A DNA stretch of 64,000 bases from Lunularia cruciata (lineage: Eukaryota > Streptophyta > Marchantiopsida > Lunulariales > Lunulariaceae). A model generated the notes under the pieces. That model worked only from the letters and a program-made list of their open reading frames with translations. It was not told where the DNA came from and did not search any database. The DNA lies in contig OX419757.1 in NCBI GenBank assembly GCA_948567375.1, positions 16,878,974 through 16,942,973 on the forward strand, in the 5' to 3' direction. A program made the translations under genes and the position numbers. The number at the start of each line of letters is the position of its first letter. Position 1 is the stretch's first letter. Shown here piece after piece: positions 11,001 to 20,999 of this stretch.

Positions 11001-11780
11001 TTGTTGGAAGTGTTTGAGAGGTTGAGATCTCATGGACTCAAATTACATCTTAGGAAGTATAGGTTCTTCCATGAGCAGGTTGAGTATTTGGGTCACACTA
11101 TCTACCCCGGAGGACTTGGTGTTCAGCAGACCAAGATGGAGGCTATTACACATATTCCTTGACCTACAGATGTTAGTAGAATGTGAGATTCCTTGGGTTG
11201 GCAAACTTCTATTGCCACTATGTTAGAGGATTTATTGCCATTTCCAAGGCCTTGATGAAGCTGACCAAGCTTACACAAGAGTGATGTTGGGGAGATGAGT
11301 AGGAGAGAGCTTTTGTTGAGCTCAAGGAGAGGTTGACATCTACTCATATTTTGAGGAGACCGATCAGAGGATGACCATTTCAAGTTCACATTGATTGGAG
11401 TATGTTGGGGTTTGGAGTAGCACTCACCCAACATGATGATAAGTGGAAGGAGTTTGTGGTAGCCTATGCTAGTCGCTCTAACAATTCAGCGGATGCAAAG
11501 TATAGTTCATATGAGGGAGATTGCTTGGCTATAGTTTGGGCAGTAGCACATTTCTGATGTTACCTATTTGGTAACCCATTTACTCTCATCATTGATCATC
11601 AGCCATTGAAGTGGTTGATGGAGTCCGACAAGCTTTCAAGGAAGCTTGCACGGTGGACTCTGATTTTACAAGAGTATGATTTCATAGTTATTCATAGACC
11701 TAGAGTGGTGAACCATGATGCAGATGGGTTGAGTAGAAACCCATGTCCTAGCCAATCAGATCAGATCAGATTGAGAGCAC
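11001..11780 (+). pseudogene. RT connection and RNase H of element B
   Basis: After the RT thumb region (LEVFERLRSHGLKL-type sequence near 11008-11050, then a frameshift), RNase H appears at about 11387-11600. It reads FQVHIDWSMLGFGVAL, then YSSYEGDCLAIVWAV with the conserved Glu, and IIDHQPLKWLM, in the frame that stays open to 11938. RARWTLILQEYDF-like and HDADGLSR motifs, the usual RNase H-integrase connector of gypsy elements, lie at about 11650-11742. Confidence 0.8.
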
Positions 11781-11938
11781 ATTGGCATGGTGAGACAGTT
11801 GAGGAGATAGTGTCAGGTTGGCATGCATCTGCCTTTCTCCGTATATTTTTTGAGGCTTTGGTGGTATCTCTCTCAATGCATACAAGAGGAGTTATTGAGA
11901 TTATAGACTCAAAGAGTGAAGATAGTGGTACAATTTAG

Positions 11939-12800
11939 CAAGACATTCATGATGATGTTTTAGTGGTGGACTATCTTTGCATTGGTGTTGTGGGTGGCAT
12001 AATTGGGTCCAAAGAGAGAGACCATGTTCTTTAGCAAGCCAGGAAGTTCAGATTGGAGGGAAAATACCTTTTGCATGTATGGGAAGATGGTAGAGTGAGA
12101 GTAGTACTACTTCCATCTCAAAGACTACAGTTGATCCTTCATGCTCATGAGGAGCTAGGAATTTTGGAGTAAAGCATAGATATAGTTTACTCCAGAGTCA
12201 TTATTGTTGGCATGGTATGCAGACCAATGTACAACAATTTGTTGCCAAATGTGTGGTTTGTGACCAAGTTAGAGCATCATTCAATGCTCCTATGCCATAG
12301 TTGCACCCATAACCTATCATGGGATTGGGTTACCGTCATAGTTTGGACTTCACTTGACCTTTACCATTGATGGTGAGACATCATCAATATGTTTTGGTGA
12401 TGGTGGAGCACTTCTCCAACTGGATTGAGTTGTTGGTATTTCTTGACAAGTCCAGTGAAGGGACGGCTTATTTGTTCCTAGATCTCTCAAGTACTAGTAA
12501 TACCAAACTAAATATTACAATATTACATACATGCACAAATGGGTGTTACAACTCAACATAGAGATGCCTTACGCTATGCTATTATTCAAGGAGGAAATTA
12601 TAGATCCTCAATTTTGTCCAAGAGACTATGTATATATATATAGCAGACAACACCAAAAACACTTGATGTTTCTATAGGCTGCACTATCTTGAAAGTGCGC
12701 AAGGTTTTGCCATCTAGATTCCTTGTGTTGGAAGGATGTGATGGAGTTGTTTGGAAGGATCATGTGCACAATTGTGTGCTATGTCACCTCCTAAACATTG
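11939..12800 (+). pseudogene. Integrase of element B, split by an LTR fragment
   Basis: The zinc domain is recognisable near 12140-12290 (HAHEELG followed by a Cys-x-x-Cys in another frame). The catalytic core follows with a WDWV-like segment and HHQYVLVMVEHFSNWIEL (12373-12426). The core stops at about 12486, where a 63-bp inverted piece of the A-family LTR sits, and the C-terminal integrase-like region resumes after 12550 (TILKVRKVLPSRFLVLEG, 12687-12740, with VWKDHVHNC after it). Several frameshifts are present. Confidence 0.7.
12487..12549 (-). repeat. LTR tip of A/C family, inverted, inside element B integrase
   Basis: From AGTACTAGTAATACCAAACT to GGTGTTACA it closely matches 57316-57376, the outer end of the element C LTR in the same inverted orientation, including the terminal TGTTACA. 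Only about 60 bp is present. Confidence 0.75.
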
Positions 12801-12841
12801 ATGGTACTATGGACCCAAGCTTGGCACTTGTACGTGCAGGC

Positions 12842-12951
12842 TTGAGGTGTATGTTATGTGGCCCTTCTTGTAAAGTTGCTACTATGTTAGTGTGTGATAG
12901 CTATTTGAGAGGATGGCATATGGCATATATGACTCCTCCCCTCATGGTGGT
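12842..12951 (+). pseudogene. PHD-finger-like module at the C-terminus of element B
   Basis: In the frame that follows the integrase C-terminal region: Cys-x2-Cys-Gly (12848-12862), then MLVCDS (12884-12901), LRGWH (12905-12919) and MTPPL (12929-12943). This is the core pattern of PHD fingers, Cys-Asp-x-Cys-x-x-Gly-Trp-His-x-x-Cys-x-x-Pro-Pro-Leu. Two expected Cys are Tyr (12902-12904 and 12926-12928), each a G-to-A change. The last Cys pair is missing because the LTR of element I starts at 12952. PHD fingers generally read histone tails; a targeting role for this element is inference. Confidence 0.65.
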
Positions 12952-13748
12952 TGTGACAACCCGGCAAATATCACTTTTGCGGTAATCGGGTAAGTAAAGT
13001 TTGTTCCCGCAGAGATACGATTCAGAATTGGTCAAATACAAAGTCAAAAGTCACAATTGTAGTTCTTCTTGGTTTCTTCTTTAATCTCTCAGGTAGAAAC
13101 TACACCCAAAAGAGAGTAACAAGCTCACAATCTTGACAACTTGTCACGAATACACACACATAATCACATCATAGCAAATTCTGTCCAAACAACTCTTGAT
13201 TGTGATGATTCAGATTCTCTCAAAGACGGCACTTCACTACGAAGATCAATTTCACCTCAAAATTGTGTTCCACCCCTCCACTGAAGGCATAACTTCCTCG
13301 ATTGAAATTGCTCACATCAACTTCGTGCTGCACTCACAAATGCAAAAGACTACCAACACAACAATTCCTCTCAGATCTGTCAAGGCATTGCTCTGATGCA
13401 CTTCACTTAGGATCAAACACACAGAATGAAGATCAAGGCTGCAAATTCCAACATCCACAGGCACACTGACTTGCTCTTTGGAATTCTCCACACACTCACA
13501 ACTACAAACACAAAATTGACAATTGGAATTAAGCTTAAGCGACGAGTACTGAGAACAACACTTGGCTTTATATATCTTCAGAAATTTGAATACTAAACAA
13601 CATAAGACTGCAAATGCTCCTCTTAAATACTGAAGCAAACGGCAAACTTGCTTACCTATGCACCACTTCCTAACATCTCTTCCTACCTGCAGATTCTAAT
13701 TGACAATCTATCTCTTCATATCTGCCTCTTCCTATCTCAAAATTTACA
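12952..13748 (-). repeat. Probable 3' LTR of element I
   Basis: Read on the minus strand it begins TGTAAATTTTG at 13748, directly after the stop of the element I reading frame, and ends GGGTTGTCACA at 12952, so it has TG...CA ends. A TATA-like ATATATAAAG lies at about 13566-13575, followed by a region without long ORFs. No second copy is in the window, so the boundaries rest on sequence features only. Confidence 0.6.
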
Positions 13749-13749
13749 C

Positions 13750-16527
13750 TTATCCCGATCCAATGTCTACCTCATCATCGGCTTCCAAACCCGATGATCT
13801 TCCTACTACTTCTCCTTCTTTGGGTATAGTTAATTCTACCAATTCCTTCACTAATTCTACTACTTCTACACTACAACCTACAATTAAGCTCATGGGTAAT
13901 CCATCTACATCCTTATCTCCTGACCCACTCTTCTCTAATGTATCAAATAACAAGTCCAATGATACCTAAGTTCCTACTTGTGCGACATCGGGTTTCTTCT
14001 CCATTGTCACACTATTCCAAATCTTCTCTAATTCTAAATTGACTAAATCTAGTCTAAGACTAACATTGTTCTCTACATCTAACATTTTCCTATCTACGCG
14101 TTCCCTCAATCAAATCAATAAGGTGTTCATGTCCACATCCTTGGCTTTTCTCTTCCAAGTCTCCTGCACAAGTAACTTCAACTCATGTAGGTGAGCTTCC
14201 TCCAATCTCCCTTCAGCCTCCATGCTTAAGATTGCTCTTAACTTCCCTGCAACTTCTCCTACTGATTCCGATGCATATCCTCAAGAGCGCTCTACCTTCA
14301 ACTCGTCTTCGTATTCTGTAGTGAGCATCTTCTTCTCCTCTGCATACTGCATGCTCTGCCTTTCCATGCTCCGGACAAGTTCTCATAATAGTTCCTCTTC
14401 TTCTTGCCTTGCTGCCAACTCTCTCTGCCATGCTTGATCTTTTGGTGTTGCACTCTTCTTCAAACTGTCCAACTCCTACTCCATTACGATGGTCATTGCC
14501 TTCAAATGAACATTCTTGATGCGCACATCACTCACTTCCTCCTTCATCTTGCTGAGCCACATTGCCTGTTCCATGAATTCTCTGGCTCGCCTCTATAGTT
14601 CTTTCTCTTTTACATTGCAGCTTTCTTGTAGCGTGGTCAAATTTTTCTTCATCAAGCCTTCTTCCCTTTGAAGTTCTTCAATTTCTTCATTTCTTTGGAC
14701 TTGTTGCTCGTGCAACTCCTTCACTTCATTCATCAAATATGTCACGATTTGCAACTCATTCATCTCCTTCCTGCGATCTTGGGGAATTACCATCCAATAT
14801 TCCTTCAACGGCTCTAGCAATGGTGTGACCACCTTTGTCAAATATGATATCCTGCCAAAGTTTTCTTCCTCTTCATCGCCATCTTTGTCTGGACTCTTCT
14901 CCTCCATCATCGGCTCCTTCATCCAAAGTCACGATCTTTGTATCTTCAGCATTTTGGTACTTTCCTCGTCTTGGCCTCTTGAGCTTGGCCCCGCGGGATT
15001 CTCCCCTTTCTCTTTTGGTCACAACTTGTTCACCACCATTGCCTGACAAGCCTCACTTACTGCCACCGATTGCTGAACTTTTGGCTCCCCATCGTTATTG
15101 CTCCCAGACTCCTCACTTTTTAAGGTGAGCTCTTTGTCTTCAGATTCCTCTTCTTGCGACTTTGTCTCTTCCCCAGACTCCGATCCCGATGATGCCTCTT
15201 TTACGATCTTTGCAGTCTTCAACATCAACCACCAAGTCTTCCTTTGCGTGGGAGGCGACCTCGCTTCTTTGGGTTTGCCATGTTTCTTCGTCTTCAGGCT
15301 GGTAATTTCTTTGACTTTCCACTGTCTAGTCTTTGTGAAGTATTCATCATTTGCTCGAATATGCAATATATACTAGCGCTCTTCCTCATCTGCTTCCCGT
15401 CGTAAATCGGGATGCATGTGGGACACCATACAATGACGCTCTTCTTTGGTCAGCAAGTTCAGTCCAAAGTAGAAGTGGGTTGCAAACGGTGCAAAGTAAT
15501 GTGGTGGCAAGCCCATTCACCAATTAACCACCATCTGCCTCATTTGGTGGTGAAAGCACTTTGCCCAATTCATTGGAGCTCCTACAAACATTTGATGGAA
15601 GAAGACAGCTTGCTACATGTTCACGTAGGTGGTTTATTCTGGCTTGAACATGGCCATCATCACCTCCATAATGCTTCTTTGGATCGGATCCCGATAGGAC
15701 TCCACCTTGTAGCCATTCGTAGTTCTCAAAGCAAAAAATGAATTGCGGATCTCCGCCGTCTCCTTTGCAATATCACACTTCCAATAGAAGGTGATCCCCA
15801 TTGGTTCTCTTGCTTCTCTCCCCAATGCTAACTTCCAATCCGACTCAGTCCATTGAGCCGGATTTCCTCTCTTCCCTTCCACCTCGGGATCCTCCTCACA
15901 ATTACTGGCAGCAATCTCTGCCATCACTCTTGAGAAACTGAAATTCCAGTTCCATGCTAAAAAGGTAATACAAAGTCTAATCAAGACTTTGATTCTAGCT
16001 ACTACATCTACTCTTTGGATTGCAAAACCTCACACCGCTAGCGCATTGGCCACCTTCTTTGCCATGATCTATTCTCTTGTTCTATGATGTTTGAAGATGA
16101 GACCCTCTCCTAGACGAGACACTCTAACTCCCTCAGGGTTTTGGAAAATCTCACTCTTGATGGGCTTCCGGGCACGCATTACTATAGGACAACTACTCAA
16201 AGGAATTGGAAATTTACTCGGAACATTCAACTTTTCCCTGTTCAGTTGCCATTTTATATTTCCCCGAATCGCAGTCAATTTCAACTTCAAATTGCTTCTT
16301 CTGCGTGCAACTTCCGGTTACACGCAACTTCTTCTACCCCCGCCGTTTCTTGAAATGTACTTTCTTGCCACGTACCAACGTTGTTAAACGGTCTTCATCT
16401 CTCCTACGCCTTCCAACCCAAAGACGGTGATCTTTGGACTTTTTCCGTGTACTTCTCTTCCGAGTACCTTCATCATCGGATCCGATGTCATCTTCTTTAG
16501 ATTTCCTCCAAAGTTAGTTTTGTCCAT
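13750..16527 (-). pseudogene. Relic 926-codon reading frame of element I, coiled-coil C-terminal half
   Basis: From an ATG at 16527 down to a TAA at 13750 the minus strand stays in one frame for 926 codons, broken by roughly fifteen stops and no evident frameshift. The N-terminal third is basic. The middle, from about 16065 (MAKKVANALAV) to about 15370, is dense in Trp, Phe and His (ITFLAWNWNFSFSRVMAEIA; FHQMFVGAPMNWAKCF). An acidic Ser/Glu-rich linker covers about 15210-15050, and a long Glu/Lys/Gln coiled coil runs from about 14920 to 13970. Stops sit where Trp, Arg or Gln would fit. It ends 2 nt before the LTR, so it is probably element-encoded. I do not recognise the family; no protease, RT or integrase motif is present. 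Confidence 0.6.
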
Positions 16528-16808
16528 TCTTCATTTGCAATTTGACTTTCAGTGCTTGCTTCTTCTCTTAAACACAACTAAACATAGAAAAAAAAATGTG
16601 GGTACCACAGTGGTTCCTCAAAGACAATGGTTATGTCCTAGATATACCTGACCTATAGCTAGTTCATCCTTTATATGGTATAGATTGCAAACATGCAACT
16701 AACGATGTGCCTCAATAGCACCCGACCTCTTGATCTTTGCCCATCATAGGGTATATCATATACTTGAAGTAGATGGCTCTCTAGAGTTAGAGGGACCTAA
16801 CCGCCAGC
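16528..16808. other. Spacer between element I and direct-repeat unit
   Basis: Upstream leader of the element I frame (minus orientation) up to about 16620, then AT-rich sequence with no recognised feature. The expected 5' LTR of element I is not seen here. Confidence 0.4.
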
Positions 16809-17479
16809 TAGGGGTGATTGTGGCACTTTAGAGTTTATGTATGACTTATGTGTGAGTTATTTGTCTATAGTGTATGATGTTGACAACAATGTATATTGTT
16901 TAGCAACGTATATATGCACAACAACTGTCATGCCATTTGTAATGTTGGATCTAGATTGCTCAAATAACGGAGTTGCAGTGATAGTAGTTAGAGGTATTTT
17001 AGCAATCACTCATAGACTACTTTCCGATGGTTAGATTTCGTGTTTGGAGTACTGACTTCATGGTGGAGCTTACCATCACTTTGCAATGTTTGCACCGTTG
17101 GGTGTGCCATAAGTGGGACCATTAGGGTTTAGACCTAGCTCAAGTCTAGGAGTATACTTTTGAAGTGTAGCTCTAGAGAGCTTATTTCTCTGATGTTGAG
17201 CCTTTGAGTTCTTGGCTATGGTGGATAAAGGTCAACAAGAGTCACTTGGATTCTCTTAGCTAGAGTGGGTGTGGCTTGACTGTAATCAGTGCCCAATTGT
17301 GAGTATTTTATAGAGTGATAGATCAAGTACTAATCTGAGTTGAGTTCATTTGAGTAGTGTAAACAAACTGATTATTGTGGCACTTTAGAGTCTATGTATG
17401 ACTTATGTGTGAGTTATGTATCTATAGTGTATGATGTTGACAATGATCTATGTTATGTAGCAATGTATATACACATGAC
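16809..17479 (+). repeat. Short unit with 110-bp terminal direct repeats (TRIM-like)
   Basis: Two copies of a repeat starting TG..TGTGGCACTTTAGAG (16809-16925 and 17371-17479), clearly alike with scattered substitutions, flank a 445-bp middle segment with no ORF. The middle segment recurs at 51486-51940, and the repeat plus middle recur inverted at 50998-51485. The layout resembles a terminal-repeat retrotransposon in miniature, but no primer site or target duplication was found. Confidence 0.55.
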
Positions 17480-17541
17480 ACGGATGAGGACGAGACTATT
17501 GATGATGGGGAGGATGAGCGAGAGGATGAGGATGGTGAGTG
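17463..17541 (+). pseudogene. Acidic C-terminal coding remnant
   Basis: A short frame ending in a stop at 17539-17541 encodes an almost continuous run of Asp and Glu (DEDETIDDGEDEREDEDGE). It starts at the edge of the direct-repeat unit and is cut on the left. Origin unknown; such tails are common in nuclear and transposon proteins. Confidence 0.35.
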
Positions 17542-17757
17542 ATTGATTAGGTTTGAGTTTTATCATATATATTTATATATATTTGTATGTTGGAAAACAT
17601 ACAAAGTTCTTTTGTATATACCATTATCGGATTTAATACATAAGTTAATTTAAGAAGCTTTAATTAATGAACTTGTGAACTTGTGTATTTTTGAAATTCT
17701 AATATAAATTTGTACTTGATAGATATATGAATGTATCACTTGTGAATAGGTGTTCAG

Positions 17758-19125
17758 CATATTCATGTTGAGACACAACCCTTACCCTTTGTTGGGATAA
17801 CTCCTTCTTCTTCCCCTTCTCTGCTTTCTCCATTTGTGGAGGAGGTTGGTGACCCCATGCATTTTAAAGTACCTTCACCTTCTTCTTGTTCTATTGACAT
17901 CCCACATATTTTAGATGATTGTGTTTGAGTGGCTGAGTTTAGAGAGAGAAATCTCTTTGAGCATAAGAGTAGATTTGAGAGTGTCAAGGAGAGAGAGAGA
18001 TTGGTACGTGAGTGCAAGCGTAGATTGGAGAGTGTAGAGGAGAGAGAGATTATTGCATGAACACGAGAGTAGATGGGAGAGTGTAGAGGAGAGAAAGATT
18101 ATTGCATGAACGTGAGAGTAGATTGGAGAGTGTAGAGGAGAGAGAGAGAGAGAGAGAGATTAGTGCTTGAGCATGAGAGTATATTGGAGAGTGTAGAGGA
18201 GAGAGAGAGATAAGTGCTTAAGCGCAAGAGTAAATTGGAGAGCTTTGAGGAGCACAAGTTATTGACCTTGAGCAAGAGAGACTCCTTTGTGAGCAAGAGG
18301 ATTTACTTGCTGCAAAGGAGGAGAGGTATCTGACCTTGCTTGCTTTTGAGATGGAGAGAGAGCAAAGATTAGCTGACTTGGACTTGGACTTGGACTTGGA
18401 CATACTAGGTGCCGCTACCATGGCAGAGGGTTATAGGGTCCAATTACAAAATCATGCACAAGAATTAGTATTTGCTATAAAGAGGTGCAAGAGTGCACAT
18501 GTTCAAGTAGAGGAGAGTGAGAATAGTCTAGCTCAGATGAAAGCTCGTGTGGCTTATCTTGGACCGAGACTACATACTATTGCTTGCCAGGCCCATACTC
18601 GTCATGAGATGTAGACCCAAACTAATGGCATCCCTATGATAGATTCCACCCATGTGTTACCTCATAGTGTGGAGATTCAAGGCACTCAGACTGAGTTTAG
18701 AGAGAGACTTTGGCTATCAAGAGAGTATATTCCACGTATCCTCTTCCTATGCTTCCTATGGAGGAAGATTATTGTTATGGATGTTACTTTTTTGGCATCA
18801 TTATGGCTTCATAGTGCTACCGGTTTTTGTGCATGGGAGAGCTGGACGACTAGGTATGGTTGGTGCCCTCACATATAGTCCGGGCCTATAGGGTGGGTAG
18901 CTCATCCTGGTGTTAGCCATTTCATCCAGTTTTGTTTGCTATGCTTTGAGGTTATCTTGTGGATAGATCTTACTCTAGATGGAGTGGAGTGGTTGCTATA
19001 GAGCATGTGGCAGTGGTCCAAACTCTTGGAGGCAGTTCACATTGAGTCTTGCCTCATGGCCTATTTGTATTATGTAGATATCTAGCAAGATTCTGAGTTT
19101 AGAGGGCTTAGAGTTAGATCATATG
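17758..19125 (+). pseudogene. Relic coiled-coil ORF H, 5' part
   Basis: A Pro/Ser-rich start (about 17760-17925) leads into a highly charged helix built from repeats of the type SRLESVEERERL (17935-18300). Next come EMEREQRLADLDLDLDLD (18349-18402) and a helical stretch to a stop at 18613. Broken frames to 19125 follow. Stops interrupt the same overall protein. It is cut by element E at 19125; the reading continues across the insertion at 24697. I do not recognise the family. It may be an accessory ORF of a large element or a decayed host gene. Confidence 0.5.
17960..18250 (+). repeat. Coding minisatellite, about 55-bp unit, with GA tract
   Basis: At least five diverged copies of AGATTGGAGAGTGTAGAGGA with spacers, encoding the repeated coiled-coil heptads of ORF H. 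A pure GA run of about 22 bp lies at 18136-18162, a likely slippage site. Confidence 0.75.
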
Positions 19126-19492
19126 TGTAAAAGACCAAGACCAAGGAGAGAAAAAAGAGAATGGAAGCTCACATTGAGACACTTGAATGAGGGAAAACTC
19201 CGAATGCCTAGCATGAGCTTTGGCTTTGGTATTTATAGGTAGCATAGAAGCCGCCTACTTGGCATGCAAGTTAAGCTAGTTGGAAGGTTCTAGAAGCTTC
19301 CTTCTAGAAGCTACTTACTTGAGATGCAAGCTAAGCTAGCGGTAGATATTTCTAGGCTACTAGCGGTAGATATTTCTAGGCTACTAGCGGTAGATATTTC
19401 TAGATATTAGATACTTCTAGAATATTCTAGGCTAATTTGTCTTATTTGTTACTTTGTTAGCCCTACTAACTTCATTGTTCCATATTATTACA
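19126..19492 (-). repeat. 3' LTR of element E
   Basis: 367 bp, TG...CA. It contains three tandem copies of a 24-bp unit (GGCTACTAGCGGTAGATATT plus TCTA) at about 19338-19405 that are absent from the other LTR. The flanking TATTCCCCCACCA at 19493-19505 is the polypurine tract on the minus strand. Confidence 0.9.
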
Positions 19493-19504
19493 TATTCCCC
19501 CACC

Positions 19505-19700
19505 ACTAGTTGGTGGCGTCTTCATTGCCATTGAAGCTTCAAACTCTTGGATGGCCGTCTGTGCATTCTAGAGATGAGAAAGAGGTTCCCATGTTGAATC
19601 ATGAAGGGGATACCCTTTCCAAAGGACCTTGTGCTCCATATGTTGTTGATAGCCTTGGTGAATATGGCGACATGCAAGGATATGATCAACTTTGTACTCC
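19505..19700 (-). pseudogene. Chromodomain of element E
   Basis: Translated on the minus strand it shows YKVDHILACR, then VLWKGYPLHDSTWEP, then a helix ending at the polypurine tract. This is the chromodomain signature that defines chromoviruses. It lies at the integrase C-terminus. It is broken by at least one stop. Confidence 0.8.
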
Positions 19701-19859
19701 TCATGATCATTGATAGGGACAAGAGGAGGGAGAGGTTGGACTCAAGAGGAAAGGAAAGAGGGGTTAGAAACAAAGGGTTTCAACTTGGAAACATGAAAGA
19801 TAGGATGGATACGCATATGACAAGACAAGGCAAGGCAAGTTGACAAGCAACAAGAGAGA

Positions 19860-20830
19860 TAATTTGGGTGACATCAAGGGGTCCTATCCAATTAGGAGCA
19901 AGTTTACTAACTTGGGTATCAAGTGGGAGAGGAAGGTTACTAGAGGATAGCATGAATTTATCACCAACTTCAAAGATGAGATCACGATGATGGTGGTCTA
20001 CATATTGTTTTTGACAATTTTGAGCAACAAGGAGTTGAGATTTGGCTTATTGGAGAGATTGGGATATAGTGGTCAAGACTATTGAAGTATGAAGAACGTG
20101 AGATGGAGGAGGAGCAAGAAGAGAATCAAGAACAGGCAAATCTTGGCCAAAATTGAGAAAGAAAGGAGAAAATCTGGTGCTTGCCTATTTGGAATTGTTA
20201 TAGACAAATTTTGCAGCTGCAAGACATTCATCCCAATTGATATGGTGGACATTGACAAAGGCACGCAACATATCTTCCAATGTATGATCTGCATGTTCAG
20301 TTTGTCCATCAGTTTGAGGATGATAAGCCGTGGACAAAGCAAGCTTGGTGCCAAGTATCTGGAAGAGTACTTGCCAAAACTTCCCGGTAAATCAAGGATT
20401 GCGATCAAAGATGAGTACATGTAGCATCGCATGATGCTTGAAGATATTGTCAAAGTAGATTTGCATTAAGGTAAGAGCATCCACGGTATCACAGGTTGGT
20501 GCCAAGTGGATTTGTCTACTAAGCTTATCCACAAACACCACAATTGTTGTGTGTCCTTGCTTTGTCTTGGTTAAGAATGTGATGAGATCCAAGCTCAAAT
20601 GCTCCCATCAAGCAGATGGAATGGTGAGTGGTTGAAGGAGTCCACTCGGCTTCTGGTTGCTGGCGTTGTTACATTGGCAGCTCTCACATGATAGGAAAAA
20701 TTCTCAAACATCTTGTGTCATGTTAGGCCACCACCATTGGCATTGGAGGGTACCCAAGGTCCTATCCACACCCATGTGACCAGTTATGGGTAAATCATGG
20801 GTTTCTTGAAGGCGCACAAGTCAAAGATCA
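19860..20830 (-). pseudogene. Integrase of element E
   Basis: The core with its first catalytic Asp is at about 20598 (SLDLITFLTKTKQGHTTIVV). A YHPQTDGQTEHA-type segment follows near 20310-20270, and NNSK-like connector sequence near 20200. Open fragments are broken by stops. Confidence 0.75.
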
Positions 20831-20999
20831 CCTTTGGCTAGAACATAGATCTGGTCCTCATGAAATAGAAGGCCTTCCTTGATGGAGAAGGTGTTGTACT
20901 CCTTGTCGCATGCTATAAGGTGACCATGTACCATTTGGAAGAAGGGATCTTGTTGTAGAGCTGACTGAAACTCGTTTGGACCTTGGAGTCAATTGACAC

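Larger units (their letters stand above)
6745..12951 (+). mobile_element. Ty3/gypsy element B with methyltransferase and PHD-like modules, decayed
   Basis: One strand carries Gag with two zinc knuckles, a protease-like region, a C5 DNA methyltransferase, RT, RNase H, integrase and a PHD-finger-like end, in that order. Normal gypsy order is Gag-PR-RT-RH-IN, so the methyltransferase is an insertion between protease and RT and the PHD module an addition at the C-terminus. Neither LTR is visible: the left side is fused to element A and the right side meets the LTR of element I. Many stops and several frameshifts make it a relic. Confidence 0.8.

Noticed and set aside
12952..13748. LTR belonging to element B
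   Set aside because: TG...CA polarity and position directly after the minus-strand element I frame, plus a minus-strand TATA box, fit element I better; it also cuts the PHD module of B.
14825..15128. Overlapping Ser/Pro-rich plus-strand ORFs
   Set aside because: Antisense of the acidic and coiled-coil frame of element I, which is continuous over 2.8 kb on the minus strand.
17935..18300. CRISPR-like regular repeats
   Set aside because: Units are diverged, coding and contiguous without unique spacers, and this is plant nuclear DNA; it is a minisatellite in a coiled-coil ORF.
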